Assembly (NCBI RefSeq): GCF_004341245.1
Contig: NZ_SLWY01000004.1
Coordinates: 124,001-188,000, forward strand
Direction: 5' to 3'
From: Plasticicumulans lactativorans
GTDB lineage: Bacteria > Pseudomonadota > Gammaproteobacteria > Competibacterales > Competibacteraceae
Length of the DNA stretch: 64,000 nucleotides
Each line of letters starts with the position of its first letter. Position 1 is the stretch's first letter. The position numbers were made by a program, and so were the translations under genes. This document shows, piece by piece, positions 27,201 through 35,579 of the stretch. The notes below the pieces were generated by a model. It was given only the letters and a program-made list of their open reading frames with translations. It did not search any database and was not told where the DNA came from.

Positions 27201-27905
27201 TTGAAACGATTGCTGTTGATCGCGGCGCTGGTGTTCACCGGTACCGCTTGCAGTTCCTTCCCCGCGATGAACGCCGCCAAATCCGACGACAAGTCGACCA
27301 GCGCCGCCGCAGCGGATGTCAAACCCGAAGTCGCGCAGGCGATGAAACAGCTCCGGACTGCGGCCGAAGCGGGCAACCCGGGTGCCCAAACGCAGCTTGG
27401 TCTGCTCTATGCCCGTGGAGAGCCGCGTGCCGGAGTGGAGCAGGACATCAACGAAGCCGTACGCTGGTTCCGCAAGGCATCGGATCAGGGCTTCCCTGGC
27501 GGGCAGACCAACCTGGCGATCGCCTATGCGCTCGGCCAGGGGGGCGTCAACAAGGACCCGGCGGAAGCCGTGCGGCTCACGCGCCTGGCCGCCGAGCAAG
27601 GCTGGGCTCCCGGCCAGATGCAGCTCGGCCTGCTGTATGCCCAAGGCGTGGGTGTCGAGAAGAACTACACGGAGGCGGCCAAATGGGTACGCAAGGCTGC
27701 CGATCAGGGACTGCCGCCGGCCCAGACCCAGTTGGGCGTGTACTACGGCAACGGGCTGGGCGTGAAGCAGAGCTATGCCGAGGCGGAGAAGTGGCTGAAG
27801 CTCGCTGCCAATCAAGGCGACGAAGACGCCAAGCGCCTGCTGGGCGAACTGAAGCAGGTCCGCAGCGGTAAGGCACCGGCGCCTGCGAGTGCGCAGATGC
27901 AGTGA
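27201..27905 (+). CDS. Sel1-repeat lipoprotein
   Basis: A 234-residue protein. I chose the TTG at 27201: it has GAGGACA upstream at good spacing and gives a clean lipoprotein signal (LKRLLLIAALVFTGTAC) with a lipobox Cys. The body has four to five Sel1-type TPR repeats of about 36 residues, each with the AxxxLGxxYxxGxGV pattern (for example AQTQLGLLYARGEPRAGVEQD and AQTQLGVYYGNGLGVKQ). Sel1 proteins act as adaptors in envelope or signalling complexes. A strong bidirectional terminator follows immediately. Partner unknown. Confidence 0.8.
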   Translation: MKRLLLIAALVFTGTACSSFPAMNAAKSDDKSTSAAAADVKPEVAQAMKQLRTAAEAGNPGAQTQLGLLYARGEPRAGVEQDINEAVRWFRKASDQGFPGGQTNLAIAYALGQGGVNKDPAEAVRLTRLAAEQGWAPGQMQLGLLYAQGVGVEKNYTEAAKWVRKAADQGLPPAQTQLGVYYGNGLGVKQSYAEAEKWLKLAANQGDEDAKRLLGELKQVRSGKAPAPASAQMQ

Positions 27906-27916
27906 GTCGCACCACG

Positions 27917-27970
27917 CCCCCTGCGGCAACAAAAAAGGCGCCTGAGCGCCTTTTTTGTTGCCGCAGGGGG
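27917..27970. terminator. Bidirectional terminator with 25-bp perfect arms
   Basis: Arms at 27917-27941 and 27946-27970 are perfectly complementary around a 4-base loop (CTGA). The core GGCGC/GCGCC is flanked by A6 and T6, giving a T-run after the core hairpin on both strands. It sits between the convergent Sel1 lipoprotein and CMD genes and should end both transcripts. Confidence 0.92.
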
Positions 27971-27977
27971 ACGCCGC

Positions 27978-28379
27978 TCAGGCTTGATCGGCCGCACGGC
28001 GCTCCGTGTCGATCTGATCGAGCACTTCCTTGGCATTGCGAAAGGCCTCGACACCTGCCGGCATTCCGCAGTACACGGCTGCCTGCAGCAGCACCTCGAC
28101 GATCTCCTCGCGGGTGCAGCCATTGTTGAGCGCTCCGCGGACGTGCCCCTTGAACTCGGTGCCACGATTCAGCGCAGCGAGCATCCCCAGATTGAGCAGG
28201 CTTCGCGTCCGTCGATCCAGCCCGGGCCGCGTCCAGATCTCACCCCACGCGTACCCGGTCACCAGTTCCTGCAAGGGGCGGGTGAAGTCGTCGAGGTTTG
28301 CCAGCGCCCGGTCGACGAACGCATCCCCCATGACCTCCCGCCGGACCTTCAGCCCTTTGTCGAATTGCTCGTCGTTCAT
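27978..28379 (-). CDS. Carboxymuconolactone decarboxylase (CMD)-family protein
   Basis: A 133-residue protein matching 4-carboxymuconolactone decarboxylase (PcaC): the opening KGLKVRREVMGDAFVDRALAN, RTRSLLNLGMLAALNR and KGHVRGALNNGCTREEIVEVLLQAAVYCGMPAG. The AhpD-type CxxC pair is absent, as expected for PcaC. PcaC decarboxylates carboxymuconolactone in the protocatechuate branch of the beta-ketoadipate pathway. The remaining pca genes are not in the window, so it may instead be a stand-alone CMD protein. It terminates at the strong bidirectional hairpin. Confidence 0.78.
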   Translation of the reverse strand: MNDEQFDKGLKVRREVMGDAFVDRALANLDDFTRPLQELVTGYAWGEIWTRPGLDRRTRSLLNLGMLAALNRGTEFKGHVRGALNNGCTREEIVEVLLQAAVYCGMPAGVEAFRNAKEVLDQIDTERRAADQA

Positions 28380-28485
28380 CGCAGTCCTCGGTTGTTACGG
28401 CTCTCGCGGGCGATTGTTCCACATCGACTTTCTCGCCTGGTGTTTCACGTGAAACACGGATCGCACGCTGAAACCCCGCACGTCC

Positions 28486-29895
28486 TCACTCCATGTGAAG
28501 CTCCTTGATCTTGCGGGTGAGTGTATTACGGCCCCAGCCCAACAACCTTGCGGCATCCTGCCGATGGCCGCCCGAGTGCTTCAGGGCGACATCGATGAGG
28601 ATCCGCTCGAAATCCGGCAGCGCCGTGTTGAGGAGATCGCTTTCACCGCGGGCCAGGCTGGCTGCAGCCCAGTCCGACAGCGACTGGCGCCAGTCCGACA
28701 CGCCGACGATGCCTTCAGCGCTGTTGACCGGAGGGCTGCGCAGCTCGCTCGGCAGATCCTCCAGATGGACCTCGCGGCCGGACGCCATCACGGTCAGCCA
28801 CCGGCACAGATTCTCCAGCTGGCGTACGTTACCCGCCCATTCGAGCTGACTCAGGAAACCCACGACATCCGGGCGCAAGGTCTTCGGTTCGACGTCGAGT
28901 TCGCGCGCGGCTGCCTTCAGGAAATGATTCATCAGCAGCGGGATGTCCTCCCGGCGCTTGCGCAACGGCGGCAGGTGGATCCGGATCACATTGAGGCGGT
29001 GGAACAGGTCCTCGCGGAACTGCCCCTGGCGTACACGTGCCTCCAGGTCCTGATGAGTTGCCGCGATCACCCGGACATCGACCTTGGTCGGTGTGTGACC
29101 GCCGACACGATAGAACTCCCCTTCCGCGAGCACGCGCAGCAGCCGCGTCTGCAGCTCGGCCGGCATGTCACCGATTTCGTCGAGAAACAGGGTTCCACCG
29201 TCGGCCTGCTCGAATCGCCCCTGGCGGGCACTCTGCGCACCGGTGAACGAACCGCGCTCATGACCGAACAGTTCCGATTCCAGCAGATCCCTGGGAATCG
29301 CCGCCATGTTCAATGCGATGAAGGGCTTGTCGGCGCGTGGCGAGTGGCGATGCAGGGCGCGCGCCACCAGTTCCTTGCCCGTCCCGCTCTCGCCGTTGAT
29401 CAGCACCGTGATGTTGGAGCGCGACAGTCGCCCGATGGCCCGAAAGACTTCCTGCATCGCCGGCGCTTCGCCGATGATCTCGGGCATCGGACCGGCGCTG
29501 TCGACCTGTGCCGCCTGCTGCCGGCGCAGGTCGCTTGCCCGCCGCACGAGCGCAACGGCTTCATCGACATCGAACGGTTTGGGCAGATACTCGAAAGCAC
29601 CGCCCTGATAGGCCGAAACGGCGCTGTCGAGATCGGAATGCGCGGTCATGATGATCACCGGCAGACCGGGAGCCCGTTCACGCAGGCACGCCAGCAGTTC
29701 GAGTCCGTTCATGCCGGGCATGCGGATGTCCGCGACGATGACATCCGGCGACGGGCTGCGTTCGAGGGCGGCGAGCGCGGCATTGCCGCTTTCGAACGAG
29801 GTCACGGTCATCGCCTCTCGCTGCAGCGCCTTTTCGAGCACCCAGCGGATCGAGTGATCATCGTCGATCACCCAGACCTGTTCTTTCCTGGCCAT
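28486..29895 (-). CDS. ntrC: Nitrogen regulation response regulator NtrC (NR-I)
   Basis: A 469-residue sigma-54 activator. Receiver domain residues 1-125 with phospho-acceptor Asp56 (IVADIRMPG). AAA+ domain about 140-380: Walker A GESGTGKE, Walker [10 protein letters not shown] and the loop that contacts sigma-54, here GSFTGA instead of the common GAFTGA. C-terminal Fis-type helix-turn-helix with [24 protein letters not shown]. Phosphorylated by NtrB when nitrogen is limiting, it should bind the dyads found upstream of glnA, ntrB and glnK-amtB. The start follows the ntrB stop by 8 bases. Confidence 0.96.
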   Translation of the reverse strand: MARKEQVWVIDDDHSIRWVLEKALQREAMTVTSFESGNAALAALERSPSPDVIVADIRMPGMNGLELLACLRERAPGLPVIIMTAHSDLDSAVSAYQGGAFEYLPKPFDVDEAVALVRRASDLRRQQAAQVDSAGPMPEIIGEAPAMQEVFRAIGRLSRSNITVLINGESGTGKELVARALHRHSPRADKPFIALNMAAIPRDLLESELFGHERGSFTGAQSARQGRFEQADGGTLFLDEIGDMPAELQTRLLRVLAEGEFYRVGGHTPTKVDVRVIAATHQDLEARVRQGQFREDLFHRLNVIRIHLPPLRKRREDIPLLMNHFLKAAARELDVEPKTLRPDVVGFLSQLEWAGNVRQLENLCRWLTVMASGREVHLEDLPSELRSPPVNSAEGIVGVSDWRQSLSDWAAASLARGESDLLNTALPDFERILIDVALKHSGGHRQDAARLLGWGRNTLTRKIKELHME

Positions 29896-29903
29896 CGTTT
29901 GAT

Positions 29904-30956
29904 TCACTCCATCGGCAAAAGCAGGGTAAATGTCGTCTCGCCCGGCTGGCTGGTGCATTCGATGAGCCCGCCATGCTGGCTGACCAAACCTTGCGCAATC
30001 GACAAACCGAGTCCGGTCCCATCGGCGCGCCCGGTGATCATCGGATAGAAGATGCGTTCAGCGATGGCTTCAGGAATGCCGGGCCCATCGTCCACGATGT
30101 CCACCCTCACTACGAGTTTGTGGCGCTTTGCGCCGATCGTGCACTGACGCTGAACACGCGTGCGCAGCGTGATGGTGCCTTGGCCGGCGAGCGCCTGCAC
30201 GGCATTGCGCACGATATTGAGCAGCGCCTGCACGAGCTGATCCGGATCGCCCTTCAGCATCGGGATACTCGGATCATAGTCGCGAACCAATTCGGTGCTG
30301 CCGATGCCCTCCACGAGCACCAGGCTGCGCACGCGCTCGAGGACCTCGTGAATGTTCGTTTCCGTGCGCACGGGGGGGCGGGTAGGCCCGAGCATGCGGT
30401 CGACCAATCCACGCAGGCGGTCGGCCTCGTGGATGATGATGCGCGTGTACTCCTTCAGGCGCTCTTCGCCGAACTCCCGCTCCAGCAGTTGGGCCGCACC
30501 GCGCAGACCTCCCAGCGGGTTCTTGATCTCATGAGCGAGGTTGCGCACCAGGGCCTGCGCCGTGGTCTGCTGGGCGATCAGGTTTTCCTCGCGCGTGATG
30601 CGCAATTGCCTGTCGACCTGGCGCAACTCGACGAGCAGTTCGAGCGGCTGCTCGGACTCGACGATGGGCGTGACGGTGCAGTCGACCGTGATCAGGTGTT
30701 CCCCCGGCAACGTCAGCTGCAAGCCCCGCTCCGTGTAGGGGTGCGCGGCTTCCAGGCAGCGCCGCATGCCCTTGATCAGCGCCTCGGCACCGATCGCAAG
30801 GTCCGAGAAATTGGCGCCCAGGGCCTGGCGGAAACTGAGGGCAAACAGCATCTCCGCGGCCGGGTTCATGTAAACCGTCCGCAGATTTCGATCCAGCACT
30901 ATGACACCGGTAGTCATGTTGTCCATGACGCGGCGGGGGTAATCAGTCCTGACCAC
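29904..30956 (-). CDS. ntrB: Nitrogen regulation sensor kinase NtrB (NR-II)
   Basis: A 350-residue soluble histidine kinase/phosphatase controlled by PII. An N-terminal PAS domain (MTTGVIVLDRNLRTVYMNPAAEMLF) precedes the H-box LVRNLAHEIKNPLGGLRGA with the phosphorylated His. The N-box is LLNIVRNAVQAL and the G-boxes are DIVDDGPGIP and GTGLGLSIAQGLVSQHGG. I chose the GTG at 30956: GGGAG lies about nine bases upstream, it leaves a short leader from the predicted sigma-54 start, and it gives almost the E. coli GlnL length. An ATG at 30977 is the alternative but would leave almost no leader. Encoded directly upstream of ntrC. Confidence 0.93.
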   Translation of the reverse strand: MVRTDYPRRVMDNMTTGVIVLDRNLRTVYMNPAAEMLFALSFRQALGANFSDLAIGAEALIKGMRRCLEAAHPYTERGLQLTLPGEHLITVDCTVTPIVESEQPLELLVELRQVDRQLRITREENLIAQQTTAQALVRNLAHEIKNPLGGLRGAAQLLEREFGEERLKEYTRIIIHEADRLRGLVDRMLGPTRPPVRTETNIHEVLERVRSLVLVEGIGSTELVRDYDPSIPMLKGDPDQLVQALLNIVRNAVQALAGQGTITLRTRVQRQCTIGAKRHKLVVRVDIVDDGPGIPEAIAERIFYPMITGRADGTGLGLSIAQGLVSQHGGLIECTSQPGETTFTLLLPME

Positions 30957-30989
30957 GACGGCAATCTCCCGGTACATGTCGGCGGTGCT

Positions 30990-31005
30990 TGCAAGACCCG
31001 AGCCA
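30990..31005 (-). promoter_or_regulatory. Sigma-54 promoter of ntrBC
   Basis: Minus strand reads TGGCTC-GGGTC-TTGCA, which matches TGGCAC-N5-TTGCA at all but one position, with correct GG-to-GC spacing. The predicted start point near 30979 lies about 23 bases before the chosen ntrB GTG. Confidence 0.7.
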
Positions 31006-31155
31006 GCGCCAAAATCGTGCAGGAGAACGGTGCTCCGACATGCGCTGCGGACCGCTTGGAGCCTAAAACTGGGCATCCGGGCACCTGCGATAGGGCAGGC
31101 ACTTCATACATGATCCTGCCCCGTGCATCGGAGCCCGCTTATTTGAGGCATCAGC

Positions 31156-31172
31156 AGCACCAAATTAGTGCA
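31156..31172. promoter_or_regulatory. NtrC-like site between glnA and ntrB
   Basis: AGCAC-CAAATTA-GTGCA has the 17-bp NtrC dyad spacing, with one arm deviating at its first base. It lies about 160 bases upstream of the ntrBC -24 element. Confidence 0.65.
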
Positions 31173-31267
31173 TCACATGCCGACCAGCGGCTTGCGACTG
31201 CGAACTGAATTCGCCGCTGAATCGGCAACATCCCATGAAGCAGCGGCGATGGCCCCTCCAAAAACAG

Positions 31268-31291
31268 GAACGCCCCCTTGCGGGGGCGTTC
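31268..31291 (-). terminator. Terminator of glnA
   Basis: Ten-base perfect arms (GAACGCCCCC / GGGGGCGTTC) around a TTGC loop. On the minus strand the stem is followed by CCTGTTTTTGG, providing a T-run. It lies about 24 bases after the glnA stop. Confidence 0.85.
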
Positions 31292-31314
31292 GCATCGGCG
31301 TAACGACGCGTTGA

Positions 31315-32724
31315 TCAGAGGCTGTAGTACAGCTCGAACTCGGCCGGATGCGGAATCATCCGCACGCGCTGGACCTCGGAGGTCTTGAGCGCGATGTAGG
31401 CATCGATCAGGTCGTCGGTGAAGACGCCGCCCTTGGTCAGGAAGGCGCGATCCGCGTCGAGTTCGGCCAGGGCCTGCTCAAACGAGAAGCACACCTGCGG
31501 GATGAGCTTCTCCTCCTCCGGCGGCAGGTCGTACAGGTCCTTGTCCATCGCATCGCCCGGGTGGATGCGGTTCTGGATGCCGTCGAGACCGGCCATCAGC
31601 ATCGCCGCAAACGCCAGATAGGGATTGGCGGTGGAGTCCGGGAAGCGAACCTCGATACGCCGCCCCTTCGGATTGGAAACGTACGGAATGCGGATCGACG
31701 CCGAGCGGTTGCGGGCCGAGTAGGCGAGCATCACCGGCGCTTCGAAGTGCGGGACCAGGCGCTTGTACGAGTTCGTCGACGGATTGGTGAACGCATTCAA
31801 GGCCTTGGCATGCTTGATGATGCCGCCGATGTAGAACAGCGCCGTCTCCGACAGCCCGCCGTAGAGGTCGCCGGAGAACAGGTTCTTGCCGTCCTTCGCC
31901 AGCGACTGGTGCACGTGCATGCCCGAACCGTTGTCGCCGTGAAGCGGCTTCGGCATGAAGGTCGCCGTCTTGCCGTAGTTGTGGGCGACGTTCTGTATCA
32001 CGTACTTCAGTACCTGAACCTCATCGGCCTTGCGCACCAGCGTGTCGAAGCCCACGCCGATCTCGCACTGACCGGCCGTGGCCACTTCATGGTGGTGAAC
32101 TTCGACGCGCAAGCCGGCATCGGTCAGCGCCAGACACATAGCCGCGCGGATATCGTGCAGGGAATCGACCGGTGGCACCGGGAAATAGCCGCCCTTGACG
32201 CCCGGCCGGTGGCCGATGTTGCCGTCGGCGTACTGCTTGTTGGTATTCCAGGCCGCTTCTTCGGAATCGATCGTATAAGACACACGCCCCATCTCGGTCG
32301 AGAAGCGGACGTCGTCGAAAATGAAGAACTCGTTCTCCGGCCCGAAGTAGGCGGTATCAGCAATGCCGGTGGACTTCAGGTAGGCCTCGGCGCGGCGCGC
32401 GAGCGAGCGCGGATCACGCTCGTAGCCCTGCATGGTGGCCGGCTCGATCACGTCACAGGTGATATTGATCGTCGGCTCGTCGAAGAAGGGATCCACGAAT
32501 GCCGTGGCGGGATCGGGCATGAGGATCATGTCGGACTCGTTGATCCCCTTCCAGCCGGCGATCGAAGAGCCATCGAACATCTTGCCGCTGTCGAACACAT
32601 CCTCGTCTACGGTACTGGCGGGAACGGTGACGTGCTGCTCCTTCCCGCGGGTATCCGTGAAGCGAAAGTCCACGAACTTGATCCCTTCTTCCTGGATCTT
32701 TTTCAGAACATCAGCAGCGGGCAT
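31315..32724 (-). CDS. glnA: Glutamine synthetase, type I
   Basis: A 469-residue type I-beta glutamine synthetase, forming glutamine from glutamate, ammonium and ATP as a dodecamer. Signatures include [20 protein letters not shown], the latch-region [28 protein letters not shown], the ATP-binding [17 protein letters not shown] and NRSASIRIP. The adenylylation site Tyr398 is present in [10 protein letters not shown], so control by GlnE is expected. A sigma-54 promoter and NtrC dyad lie upstream and a strong terminator downstream; ntrBC follows on the same strand but from its own predicted promoter. Confidence 0.97.
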   Translation of the reverse strand: MPAADVLKKIQEEGIKFVDFRFTDTRGKEQHVTVPASTVDEDVFDSGKMFDGSSIAGWKGINESDMILMPDPATAFVDPFFDEPTINITCDVIEPATMQGYERDPRSLARRAEAYLKSTGIADTAYFGPENEFFIFDDVRFSTEMGRVSYTIDSEEAAWNTNKQYADGNIGHRPGVKGGYFPVPPVDSLHDIRAAMCLALTDAGLRVEVHHHEVATAGQCEIGVGFDTLVRKADEVQVLKYVIQNVAHNYGKTATFMPKPLHGDNGSGMHVHQSLAKDGKNLFSGDLYGGLSETALFYIGGIIKHAKALNAFTNPSTNSYKRLVPHFEAPVMLAYSARNRSASIRIPYVSNPKGRRIEVRFPDSTANPYLAFAAMLMAGLDGIQNRIHPGDAMDKDLYDLPPEEEKLIPQVCFSFEQALAELDADRAFLTKGGVFTDDLIDAYIALKTSEVQRVRMIPHPAEFELYYSL

Positions 32725-32807
32725 TGAACTTCCTCCGTAACTTCGGATGACGGTGGTGAAACGACCATACTCGGCCTCGACGGCCGATCACTCGCGCGCT
32801 CACTATC

Positions 32808-32823
32808 AGCATGAAGCGTGCCA
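32808..32823 (-). promoter_or_regulatory. Sigma-54 promoter of glnA
   Basis: Minus strand reads TGGCAC-GCTTC-ATGCT: a full -24 hexamer and a good -12 with correct spacing. The predicted leader is about 70 bases to the glnA ATG. Confidence 0.8.
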
Positions 32824-32885
32824 GAATTGAGGATTACGGTTTCAGTCGGCGGACAGTATATGGACAAGCAGGTGCCAAGTCTTGG

Positions 32886-32902
32886 TGCATCAAAATCGTG
32901 CA
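32886..32902. promoter_or_regulatory. NtrC-binding site upstream of glnA
   Basis: TGCAT-CAAAATC-GTGCA is a 17-bp dyad with one mismatch to TGCAC-N7-GTGCA, about 70 bases upstream of the -24 element. A partly overlapping half-matching dyad (TGCACCACAATTGCACA, 32899-32915) may be a second, weaker site. Confidence 0.7.
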
Positions 32903-33141
32903 CCACAATTGCACATGCGCACTAAAATGGGTCACACAGGACGGGTTCAAACCATATCAACAGGACACATCAACACCATGACAATGGGATCGGAGATCGA
33001 TTGGCACCGATCACCTAGGGTCATCCTCCTGTCAACGCGACAGCGCAAAGCATACGCCAACTGTGAACAAGCTTCCGGATCAGTGTTTCCGTTATCCATA
33101 TGTTCTACAAACGATAGTCACTCAAAGCGGGGTATCCGGTG

Positions 33142-33348
33142 ATGGAAATAAAGCTCGAAGTCGACAACATCGGCTGCAGTAGCTGTGCCAAGGCTATCGA
33201 AACGGGTTTACGGCACACGCCCGGCGTCGGAACGATCAGCGTCGATGTCGCCCACGGAATCGTCTCCATCCAGGTCGACACGGAAGCGGTGGGGCCTGCC
33301 GTACGCCAGCGGCTGGCGGAGTTGGGCTTTCCCGAGAAGGCGGGCTGA
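33142..33348 (+). CDS. Heavy-metal-associated (HMA) domain protein
   Basis: A 68-residue single-domain protein with the ferredoxin-like HMA fold: MEIKLEVDNIGCSSCAKAIETGL, GVGTISVDVAHGIVSIQVD and a closing helix with LGFPEKAG. The metal motif is GCSSC (Cys12, Cys15) rather than MxCxxC, so it still has both cysteines. Such proteins chaperone copper(I) or a similar metal to a P-type ATPase; none is encoded nearby. ATG at 33142 is preceded by an in-frame GTG at 33139, either could serve. A patatin gene follows after 30 bases, probably in the same transcript. Confidence 0.8.
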   Translation: MEIKLEVDNIGCSSCAKAIETGLRHTPGVGTISVDVAHGIVSIQVDTEAVGPAVRQRLAELGFPEKAG

Positions 33349-33378
33349 GAGCCCCGCCGCCACCTGGACTCCGGGAAC

Positions 33379-34578
33379 ATGCTCGGCAGCCCAAACGATC
33401 TGACCGGACTGCTGCTCACGGGAGGCGGCGCACGGGCGGCCTACCAGGTGGGCGTGCTCAAGGCCATTGCTGAACTGCTGCCCGACAACGGGCCGACCCC
33501 GTTTCCGATCATCTGCGGAACCTCGGCAGGCGCCATCAACGCAGCCGTGCTGGCGACGGAAGCCGGCCACTTCAAGCGCGGAGTGGCGACGCTGGAGCGC
33601 GTGTGGTCGAACATGCACTGCGAGCAGGTTTTTCGTACGGCTCCCCGGCTGGCTGCGAAGAGCGCCTTGCTCTGGACACTGTCTCTGCTCTTCGGAGGGA
33701 TCGGCCGTTACACGCCACGGTCGCTGCTGGACAACGCTCCGCTGCGCATGCTGCTCGAAGCCCATGTCGATCCCGTGCGCATCCAGCGCTGGATCGATGA
33801 TGGGCGATTGCACGCCTTCAGCCTGACCGCGGCCGCCTACAACAGCGGCCATTCGACAACCTTCTTCCAAGGCCACGCCTCCATCCCCCCTTGGGAACGC
33901 ACGCGCCGCATCGGGATTCCCCGCCCGCTGACGATCGACCACATCCTGGCGTCCGCAGCGATCCCGTTCCTGTTTCCAGCCGTACGCATTGGCTATGACT
34001 ACTATGGTGATGGGTCCATGCGCCAACTGGCCCCCTTGAGTTGTGCGCTGCATCTCGGTGCATCGCGACTGCTCGCCATCGGGGCCCGCAATGAAATGCC
34101 GGACGACCCCAACCGTCCTCCCGTGGCCTACCTCGAACACCCGTCGCCCGGCCAGATCGCGAGCTTCATCCTCGACACCATTTTCATGGATGGGCTGTCG
34201 ACGGACATCGAGCGTCTGCGACGCATCAATCACACGCTGCAGTACGTACCGTCGACCATGCGGTCACGGCAGGCCCTGCGGACCATCGAATTGATGACGG
34301 TGTTCCCGAGCGAGGACGTCCGGCCACTGGCCGAACGACACGCCGGTGATTTTCCACGCTCCGTCCACTATCTGCTGCGCAGCATCGGCGCGACGCGCGG
34401 ACGCGGCCGCCCGCTGATCAGCTACCTGCTGTTCGAACAGGGTTTCTGCCGCGAGTTGATCGCCCTCGGTTACCGTGACGCCTGCAACGATTATCCGCGC
34501 CTGCGACGTTTGCTGGGTCTTCGGGCACCTGCCGAGGTTTCACGTGAAACGCCTCGGGACGCCCCCCGCCTCGGATGA
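33379..34578 (+). CDS. Patatin-like phospholipase
   Basis: A 399-residue protein with oxyanion loop [20 protein letters not shown], nucleophile Ser49 in GTSAG and a catalytic Asp at about 211 in a DGS rather than DGG motif. A long C-terminal region (about 250-399) is typical of this proteobacterial subgroup (PHB/DUF3336-lacking). No signal peptide is evident. Likely an acyl hydrolase acting at the inner membrane. It is followed 86 bases later by glyQ and preceded by the HMA gene; functional links are not apparent. Confidence 0.85.
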   Translation: MLGSPNDLTGLLLTGGGARAAYQVGVLKAIAELLPDNGPTPFPIICGTSAGAINAAVLATEAGHFKRGVATLERVWSNMHCEQVFRTAPRLAAKSALLWTLSLLFGGIGRYTPRSLLDNAPLRMLLEAHVDPVRIQRWIDDGRLHAFSLTAAAYNSGHSTTFFQGHASIPPWERTRRIGIPRPLTIDHILASAAIPFLFPAVRIGYDYYGDGSMRQLAPLSCALHLGASRLLAIGARNEMPDDPNRPPVAYLEHPSPGQIASFILDTIFMDGLSTDIERLRRINHTLQYVPSTMRSRQALRTIELMTVFPSEDVRPLAERHAGDFPRSVHYLLRSIGATRGRGRPLISYLLFEQGFCRELIALGYRDACNDYPRLRRLLGLRAPAEVSRETPRDAPRLG

Positions 34579-34664
34579 ACCGTCTCCACCACTCGGGATA
34601 TACTCCGTGCCCTTTCATGGCTCTACGCGGGCCTTCCTTGCGCGTTCCGGTCCGGAGGCAACAC

Positions 34665-35579
34665 GTGCGTGACGTATCGACGTTTCAGGGCCTGATCCTG
34701 GCCCTTCAGGAGTACTGGGCCGAACAAGGCTGCGCACTCCTACAACCTTACGATATGGAAGTCGGCGCCGGCACGTTCCACACCGCAACCGTCCTGCGCT
34801 CGGTCGGCCCCGAGCCCTGGGCTGCCGCGTACGTACAACCTTCGCGTCGCCCCACCGACGGGCGTTACGGCGAAAACCCCAACCGCCTCCAGCACTATTA
34901 CCAGTTCCAGGTGGTCATCAAACCCTCACCTGACAACTTTCAGGAACTTTACCTCGGCTCCCTGGAGCGTCTGGGCATCGATACCCTGATCCATGACATC
35001 CGCTTCGTCGAAGACAACTGGGAGTCGCCGACGCTCGGCGCATGGGGGCTCGGCTGGGAAGTCTGGCTCAACGGCATGGAGGTCACCCAGTTCACCTACT
35101 TCCAGCAGGTCGGCGGTATCGACTGCCGGCCGGTTACCGGCGAGATCACCTACGGTCTCGAACGCATCGCGATGTACCTGCAGAACGTCGAAAGCGTGTA
35201 CGACCTGGTCTGGACCGATGGCCCCTTCGGTCGCATCAGCTACGGCGATGTGTTCCACCAGAATGAAGTGGAGCAATCCACCTTCAACTTCGAACACGCC
35301 AACACCACGAAGCTGTTCGATTGGTTCGATACCTGCGAAAGCGAATCCAGTCGCCTCATCGAACTCGGCCTTGCCCTGCCCGCTTACGAACAGATGCTCA
35401 AGGCCTCGCATACCTTCAACCTCCTCGACGCCCGCAAGGCCATCTCGGTGACCGAACGCCAGCGCTACATCCTGCGCGTGCGCACCCTCGCCCGCGCCTG
35501 CGCCCAGGCCTACCTGCAGTCGCGCGAAGCGCTCGGCTTCCCGATGTGCAAGCGCGCAGAGGTGGCCAGTCATGGCTGA
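34665..35579 (+). CDS. glyQ: Glycyl-tRNA synthetase alpha subunit
   Basis: A 304-residue class II synthetase catalytic subunit of the alpha2-beta2 type. The GTG at 34665 has a GGAGG a few bases upstream and gives the family start ([21 protein letters not shown]). Motif-containing blocks are [46 protein letters not shown] and [18 protein letters not shown]. It charges tRNA-Gly together with GlyS. The stop overlaps the start of glyS by eight bases. Confidence 0.96.
   Translation: MRDVSTFQGLILALQEYWAEQGCALLQPYDMEVGAGTFHTATVLRSVGPEPWAAAYVQPSRRPTDGRYGENPNRLQHYYQFQVVIKPSPDNFQELYLGSLERLGIDTLIHDIRFVEDNWESPTLGAWGLGWEVWLNGMEVTQFTYFQQVGGIDCRPVTGEITYGLERIAMYLQNVESVYDLVWTDGPFGRISYGDVFHQNEVEQSTFNFEHANTTKLFDWFDTCESESSRLIELGLALPAYEQMLKASHTFNLLDARKAISVTERQRYILRVRTLARACAQAYLQSREALGFPMCKRAEVASHG

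Noticed and set aside
32882-33142. An 86-codon frame upstream of the HMA gene
   Set aside because: It covers the glnA enhancer region, lacks a ribosome site and resembles no protein.
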